Part shown: piece by piece, positions 58,701-64,000 of the stretch | Layout of the letters: each line of letters starts with the position of its first letter | Numbering within the stretch: the first letter of the stretch is position 1 | Source of the DNA: Lamellibrachia satsuma | Lineage: Eukaryota > Annelida > Polychaeta > Sabellida > Siboglinidae | Length of the DNA: 64,000 bases | Direction of reading: 5' to 3' | NCBI GenBank assembly: GCA_033239005.1 | Contig: BSQZ01000052.1 | Coordinates: 2,769,501-2,833,500, forward strand | Made by a program: the position numbers and the translations under genes | The notes under the pieces: model-generated | Database searches by the model: none | What the model was told of the DNA's origin: nothing | The model's input: the letters and a program-made list of their open reading frames with translations, nothing else

Positions 58701-61700
58701 TATAAAATGAAGCAATTAGCAGGAGGTATGAGGCACCAAAGGGTTTCTCACCTGAAACCTCAAGAACTGCTTTTCTTTGTTTAGTATTTCTCTTATCCCT
58801 GCTCGCCAGACCCTAGATGTAGCTTTGCTAGCACCTGACTGTTAACTGCACTTATCATCTGACCACCTTCTGATTTGTAGACTATGTAGAGAGCTGGGTT
58901 GCGGTCATTTGACCCCCTCCCTGGTCTTTTGCCCCTCTTCGGATGTAATTATGTCAAATGACTTAGTGAACAAATAGAGAATGCATGTACGTATATATTT
59001 TTACAGAAATTTTGACGTCACAATTAGATATTCATTTTTATTTATGAATTACAGTGTGCATTTGAACAAATTGAATCACTTCAGTCTTCTGGTGTAATTA
59101 TGTGAAATTGAGGCAAATTGAGACACTCCAGTTCAATATTAATTGCAATACAGAGGATCAGAATGTATTGCTTCTTTGATTGTGTAAGAATCCAACAGGA
59201 AGCCTTAAATATGTGGCTTTTTCCTTCTCAATTGCAATAAAGGTAATCCCATGATTAGCAGTAATTACAGGATCAACCTCTTCATCAAAGATTAACTTTC
59301 AGTTGCTTTACTTGACTGATCTGACACAGAGAGTCATAATTGCAATTAGGTTTATTCATTTCATTAAATTGTCAGAGTAATGTAGAAATTAGATGTAAAA
59401 CATATTTCCACATAAAAACATACAAATGATCCCTAAAATACTCCCTTAAAAAACAATTTATTTAAAAAGGGGGCAAAAGACCAGATTTCCAATAAGTGAA
59501 GGGGCAAAAGACTGGAGGGACAAAAGACCAGAGGGCAAAATACCCGGACCCGTAGAGAGCCATGATCTGCTCACTACAAAACATTTACCAAGAACATGTT
59601 GTGCAACTGGATTCACAAATTAGACAATGTAAATGTAGGTTTATTCTGCATAGTACACACTTAGAGGCTTATTAAGCAATACTATAAAACAGTACATCAG
59701 GTGCATAACATAATAATAATTATTTATTTATTATAATACAATTTTTTACCATTAGACAACTACTTTAACAGACTGCATTTATTGGTATCACCCCAGAATT
59801 ACCTGGTACCTATGTAATCAATGTAGTGAGTCTACTAGTGAGAAGATTTGTACAAACTGGAACAAAGGGGTTGTGTACTAATTTGAATAAAGACTACTGG
59901 TGCTGTGTGACTTGAGTCACCATGAAATTAGACTGTGCTAGTTCTTAATACTGTCCTTTGTAGGAGCAACAAAGGCATTTTGACTGGTGAATAGCCCCTT
60001 CATTATGGACTTCCTGGCTTAATTAAACAAACACATGGATTATAGCCTGAACTGGTTACTAACATAACTATTTGCTTAAGGCTAACTATGGGTTTCTGCC
60101 TGTGAAAAGGGCAGGAAAGATGCTGCCTTTAATGAAGCCTTTAGTTAATTTTTGTATATCAATCAGAAATAATGTTTGAACATTTCAGATACTTTATGGA
60201 AGTATTTAAATAAAAAAATCATTCTGTTAACTACAAATATTTCATAAAATTGTAATATAAGAAATAATTATAACAGCATCATATTAAAAAAGTACTCAGA
60301 CGTACTCATTTAATCTGAGTACATTGAGTATGAGTACATGATCCATAATTTCCATGAGTACGAGTACTTCAAAAATGTTCTTGAGTACACGAATACACAT
60401 CGTCCCATGTCTGGTATTACGCTACATTCAGTAGTACAGTAGTTCTCAACAACAACAACAACAACTCAGTATTCAAGCGATCATCAATAATCTACAGTGA
60501 CAGTAGAATTTCATTTGAATATACACCACAATATGCCAGCCAGTATTATAGGGACACAAGGTGCTCAAAAGCAGATAATAACAGCTACTTGTTTGAAGTG
60601 TATCATTTCATCATGTGATGCCAAGAAATGCCCTTCGCTGTTGCTCACTCACATTCGTGGCTTTGTCTGGAGTTTATAGTAGAATGCAGTTGTGCTGTGC
60701 GAGGCAAAATTTTTCATTTGAACTGCTTCTGCTGACCAAATTATACAAAGAACCAACACAGTTATTTGGGTAACCTGTACATGGCTTCATAGCCTTGGTT
60801 GTTGTACCCAGTGTCTTTGTAGGCTGTTGGAACTGACACACAATAATCCAAATTGATACTGTTACTTGAAAAAATATAATCTACTATTACAATTACAATG
60901 TAATTGCCCTCAGGTCTGGCTAACATTGTAACAGACTAGCACTAATGCAAACATAGTAACAAATGAACACTGATGCTAACCTTGTAACAAATGAACACCG
61001 ATGCTAACCTTGTAACAAATGAACACTGATGCTAACCTTGTAGCGAATGAACACTGATGCTAACCTTGTAACAAATGAACACTGATGCTAACCTTGTAAC
61101 AAATGAACACTGATGCTAACGTTGTAATAAATGAGCAAGGGTGCTAACATTGTAACAGATTAACAATTATGCTAACATTTTAGCAAATGAGCATGGTGCT
61201 AACATTGTAATAAATGAACAAAGATGCTAATATTGTAACATAATTTGCACGTTTGATTGTATGTGTATTAGTGTACCAAAATTCTAGAACACTTACTGTT
61301 TACAGTGGAACTATTTCATGGTGCAACATAATGGACTATTCATCACCATTGTCATTTATGAAATGGTTTACAGGTGTAAATATGTTGGGGTAGACAAGAA
61401 TGGTACAAGAGTGTCAGATGCGGTAACACTTGGTAGACTACTTAGTGAGCGTGTCAAATAAATCAAAGAAAATCAAGTCTCAGATGTCACACCAAATTAT
61501 TCCTGGTTTTCATTTGTTGAACCAGAACCATGATATTAATTGTCTGACTTCAGCATTCAGACTAACGTTTCCTGCTCTTGTTTCAGGTCGCTACTGGGCA
61601 AACATATCGGATACCCTGCTCACTGGAGAGTTCAATCAGTGGAAGGAAGGAGAACTGACAGTGAGCTCCTTCAAACCTGGTACGTACAGCCTGGGGTGAT

Positions 61701-62457
61701 GTCAGACATTTCTGTTCTAATTTCTATTCACTTGACCTTCTTCCAGTGGTTCCTCTCCAAGAGTGACTGGATTGTTAGTAATTGTGTTGAATTTTATGAA
61801 CTTTATCTTGCTTCTGTTGATGTTGAGTCCTGTTCCTGTCTGTGTTGATGCTATGTTTAGACACTGTTTTCTCCTGTACTTGGTTATGAATGTGATGGGA
61901 TAACCAGGTCATCAGCGAAGTCAAGTCAACCAACTGGTTCCAACTGGTTCCAACGTGTCTACTGGATATCATTATAAATGTTACTAGCAACATCAAAACC
62001 GCTCGAAGGTGACACAATCACACATCTCAGCAGAAGAAAGATTGCGGGGCATGCATATGTTACTTAAATCTGCAAATTATCAAAATTTTAATATGAATGT
62101 GAATAAAATATTAATTGCTTTCAGTGTTGTTTTAATGTTGTTTTAATGTGTATTGAAAGTGTAATAAACATTTTTAATAGCCATCTGTTGACACTGAGTA
62201 TGTTTGTCGCAGGTGACACTGTGTTTCACCCATGGGGCGAAGCTACATCTGTCAACTTCAAGGCAGGAACCTGGATGGTAGAATATGGGCGTGGCTTCAT
62301 TCCATCTACACTAGGCTTCGCCTTAGCAGATACCTTCTTCAGTACATTGGACTTTGTTAACTTATATTACATCCTCAGAATATACATGAAAGCTCTTCTT
62401 CTAGAAGCCAGGTTTTTCTTGACAATTGGCATTGATATGATTGCAGAATATTTATAA
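55769..62457 (+). CDS. SIGMAR1: Sigma non-opioid intracellular receptor 1 (sigma-1 receptor)
   Basis: Four exons: 55769-55925, 57385-57585, 61587-61679, 62213-62457; all junctions are phase 1, giving 231 aa (human 223). The protein is an ER and nuclear-envelope chaperone related to fungal C8 sterol isomerase, with one N-terminal membrane helix (residues about 9-27 here, [19 protein letters not shown]). The cupin-like body keeps [38 protein letters not shown] (the Asp corresponding to human Asp126), HPWGEAT, and WMVEYGRG (the Glu corresponding to human Glu172), followed by [16 protein letters not shown]. The C-terminal membrane-associated helices are conserved in pattern. Both ligand-binding acids are present, so the pocket should be intact. 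The start is the first Met before the helix; AATAAA at 62761 and 62765. Confidence 0.97.
55926..57384 (+). other. SIGMAR1 intron 1
   Basis: 1.46 kb, donor gtaaga and acceptor atttcag. The first 300 bp are GC-richer, likely continuing a promoter-proximal CpG region. No repeat family or gene recognised. Confidence 0.7.
57990..58233 (+). repeat. About 27-bp minisatellite, left part
   Basis: Units of the type aatgagcactaatgctaacattgtaac with many substitutions, continued beyond the nested elements at 60919-61245. The array has been split by insertion of the element at 58234-60918. Confidence 0.85.
58389..60413. mobile_element. Middle element with CAGAC..TGGG ends and GAGTAC repeats
   Basis: Begins CAGACCTGGGTCCGAGTAC and ends with the inverse of CAGACATGGGACGATG. 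Both borders are filled with GAGTACGAGTAC words (58400-58510 and 60290-60390, inverted relative to each other). The flanking octamers agtgtgta and gtattacg do not match, so the insertion boundaries are uncertain. The internal sequence 59560-60290 is AT-rich with no gene. Confidence 0.55.
58895..59552. mobile_element. Innermost hAT-like MITE with perfect 8-bp target duplication
   Basis: 658 bp flanked by TAGAGAGC on both sides (58887-58894 and 59553-59560). The ends are inverted: the left GGGTTGCGGTCATTTGACCC mirrors the right GGGTCCGGGTATTTTGCCCT. Subterminal GGTCTTTTGCCCC words occur once on the left and three times, inverted, on the right. No transposase frame; non-autonomous. Confidence 0.88.
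60919..61245 (+). repeat. About 27-bp minisatellite, right part
   Basis: Units aatgaacactgatgctaaccttgtaac, eleven to twelve copies; more homogeneous at 60980-61110 than the left part. The rest of the intron up to exon 3 (61246-61586) has no feature. Confidence 0.88.
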
Positions 62458-62760
62458 AAGCAGTAAATCCATGAAAACATTTCCCTAAGAAACTTTTATT
62501 AAGGTTTTTTCTTAGTAATAAAAACTAATCGACCCTTTTACAATTTACATGAATGTCATTACTATTGTATTTTGCTGAGAATTTGTTTTCCTAGTGATAG
62601 ATATTTGATATCTATATAGTACATTTTGTTTGATATTATGAATATTTAAATGTTGTATATCATAACATAGGCATGGTTCATATATAAATATTGCAGTTTT
62701 CTAGGGTACTATTAGCAATATTAAACTGTATGTAATGTATACAACTTAATTACATATTTA

Positions 62761-62770
62761 AATAAATAAA
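62761..62770 (+). terminator. SIGMAR1 polyadenylation signals
   Basis: Two overlapping AATAAA hexamers at 62761-62766 and 62765-62770, about 300 bp after the stop codon. Confidence 0.6.
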
Positions 62771-62976
62771 ATTGAAACTGACAATAACTCAGGTGTATAT
62801 ATATCAGCTTCCTTTTGGCATAAATAAGCAACCCTTGAAGTATTAGCAACTAGTGACGTATCTAGGATCTCACAAAGGGGATGCCAAAAGGGTGCCAAGT
62901 CTAATCACTCAATAGTTTAGCTACCATGTAAAGGTGCTATGGGAAAAAATGCAAGCTAGAAGAGGTCCATAGCCCA

Positions 62977-63186
62977 ATGTCCCCCAAATATGCCACTGTC
63001 AGTAACTCTTTAAGATTTTTGCCTTTCATAGGTATTAAAGTGTGGTGTCATGGTGTTGAAAGGTCTGAGGAGCTTTCCCACAGTCCCCTGCTGTACAAGA
63101 CATCCGACAGGCACATCAATGTTGGTGCTCTAGACGGAAATAAAAAAAAACTTACTGGTGCATTATGTTTTCTAAATAACCAGTAA
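62977..63186 (+). other. Exon-like orphan segment, unidentified
   Basis: A stretch preceded by an acceptor-like tttcatag (63025-63032) encodes about 50 residues including WCHGVERSEELSHSPLLY and SDRHINVGALDGN before a stop. I do not recognise it, and no partner exon is visible in the window. It could be a processed fragment, an old repeat or chance. Confidence 0.2.
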
Positions 63187-64000
63187 TCTCGTAACCCTGT
63201 TTGAGAAATAAGATTTGTTTTTAAATGTTTTTGACTTTTGTAAGAATTTATTTGACCCAAATGGGCTTATTAAAACTGACTTAAAAAGCTCTGTGTTGGA
63301 CTAGGAAGAAGAATTATGGTGTACAATTTATTTACACTTGTTCTAGTGTTGTATGCCAAACAAACAGATCGAACAGTTGAATCGATTGCCAACTCCAACT
63401 GCTTCTCACACTTGTCTCTGAGACACACTAATATGGATAGCTGTTTTAACTTGATAAGAACTCTGGAAGGGTCTCTGGAAATACCCTAATCGAATTTGAT
63501 AACATAGTATTTCTTGATATACAGCTGTACAATAAAACATTGAAATTCATCAAGTAATAATTTGAGGATGAAGTAAATTAAAAATATAACTTTTAACTCA
63601 TTTATTCAAAATCAACTACCAAAACTCACTCTGCTGAGGAAGATTGTGTGAAGAGGCTGAAACATTAAGATCGAACGAGTGTTTTGAGAGGTAATCATCA
63701 AATATCATATTCCTAGAAACCGGAATGTCGATCTGTTCAAGCAAAACATTTCTGTTCTAATGAAAATTAATAATGCATTAATGCTTAGTGCAAGTCATTA
63801 CAGATTAATTACTGAGGGGCGTGGCAACAGAGTAGTGAGAATGTTGGAGTTTTAATTGAGAGGACATTGATAATCTAGCTGCTGTTTGAAGGCTGATTGC
63901 CCGTGTTGCATAATTGAATATCTGGCTGTTGACAGTGGAGGAATTATATGTAAGACAACTTTTTATGTGTTAATTGCAGGATGATTGAATGCTTCTTATA
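63187..64000. other. Intergenic sequence at the window's right edge
   Basis: AT-rich, no gene recognised apart from the Penelope-like remnant listed above. Confidence 0.6.
63600..63725 (+). mobile_element. Penelope-like element 3' terminus, decayed
   Basis: Aligns with the 3' UTR of the ICMT-intron copy read on its own strand: CTCTGCTGAGGAAGATTG, GAGGCTGAAACATT, TTTTGAGAGGTAAT, then TAGAAACCGGAATG and CTGTTCAAGC, in the same order and spacing. The hammerhead-like core is present but its stem II is poorly paired. No coding part remains. Confidence 0.6.

Larger units (their letters stand above)
58234..60918. mobile_element. Outer hAT-like element splitting the minisatellite
   Basis: Left end CAAGGCCTGGGGTCAAGTAC, right end the inverse of CAGACCTGAGGGCAATTAC. 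Flanking 8-mers GCTTACAT (58226-58233) and GCTAACAT (60919-60926) match at 7 of 8, a target duplication in the minisatellite unit. Inner borders carry ctattactattac words. It contains a second and a third element. No coding frame. Confidence 0.7.

Noticed and set aside
58389..60413. Target duplication for the middle CAGAC element
   Set aside because: The flanking octamers agtgtgta and gtattacg do not match, so I report the element by its ends only.

Overview
This is a 64 kb piece of an AT-rich, intron-rich animal nuclear genome. Exons obey GT-AG or GC-AG rules, genes span 7-17 kb, and introns are full of retrotransposon, DNA-transposon and satellite debris. The repeat mix (Penelope-like elements with GIY-YIG, CR1/Jockey-type LINEs, hAT-like and TTAA-flanked non-autonomous elements, a tRNA-derived SINE) together with vezatin, sigma-1 receptor, ICMT and TMEM201 homologues suggests a marine invertebrate, most likely a lophotrochozoan such as a mollusc. 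I cannot fix the species.

Five protein-coding genes can be assembled completely, exon by exon, with reading phase kept at every junction. (1) TMEM201/SAMP1, + strand, 4075-14277, 10 exons, 603 aa, an inner-nuclear-membrane protein. (2) ICMT, + strand, 16743-22791, 4 exons, 307 aa, the ER methyltransferase for prenylated CAAX proteins. (3) A gene I could not name, - strand, 36123-24111, 16 exons, 657 aa, with an N-terminal ubiquitin-like fold, about four membrane helices and a long armadillo-like region. (4) VEZT (vezatin), + strand, 36261-53245, 13 exons, 821 aa; its start codon lies 137 bp from that of gene 3, so the two share a promoter region. (5) SIGMAR1, + strand, 55769-62457, 4 exons, 231 aa. 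All five encode membrane proteins, and at least three act at the ER or nuclear envelope.

Repeats by region: 425-3430 is a 3 kb element with long inverted ends. TMEM201 introns hold a SINE-like piece and hAT-like elements. ICMT intron 2 holds a TTAA-flanked element, an inverted pair of Penelope-like 3' ends and a 110-nt near-perfect hairpin. The introns of gene 3 hold microsatellites and a duplicated 506-bp unit. VEZT introns hold three LINE copies, one followed by about 154 units of ATGT. A nested LINE pair sits just upstream of SIGMAR1. SIGMAR1 intron 2 contains a Russian-doll nest of hAT-like elements inside a minisatellite.

The most striking pattern is that minisatellites in three of the five genes start exactly at a splice junction, so every unit carries a copy of the splice site: the TMEM201 exon 8 donor, the ICMT exon 4 acceptor, and the exon 7 acceptor of gene 3. 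In ICMT the array stays open and in frame with the exon, so alternative acceptor choice could insert up to 125 residues before the catalytic C-terminal region.
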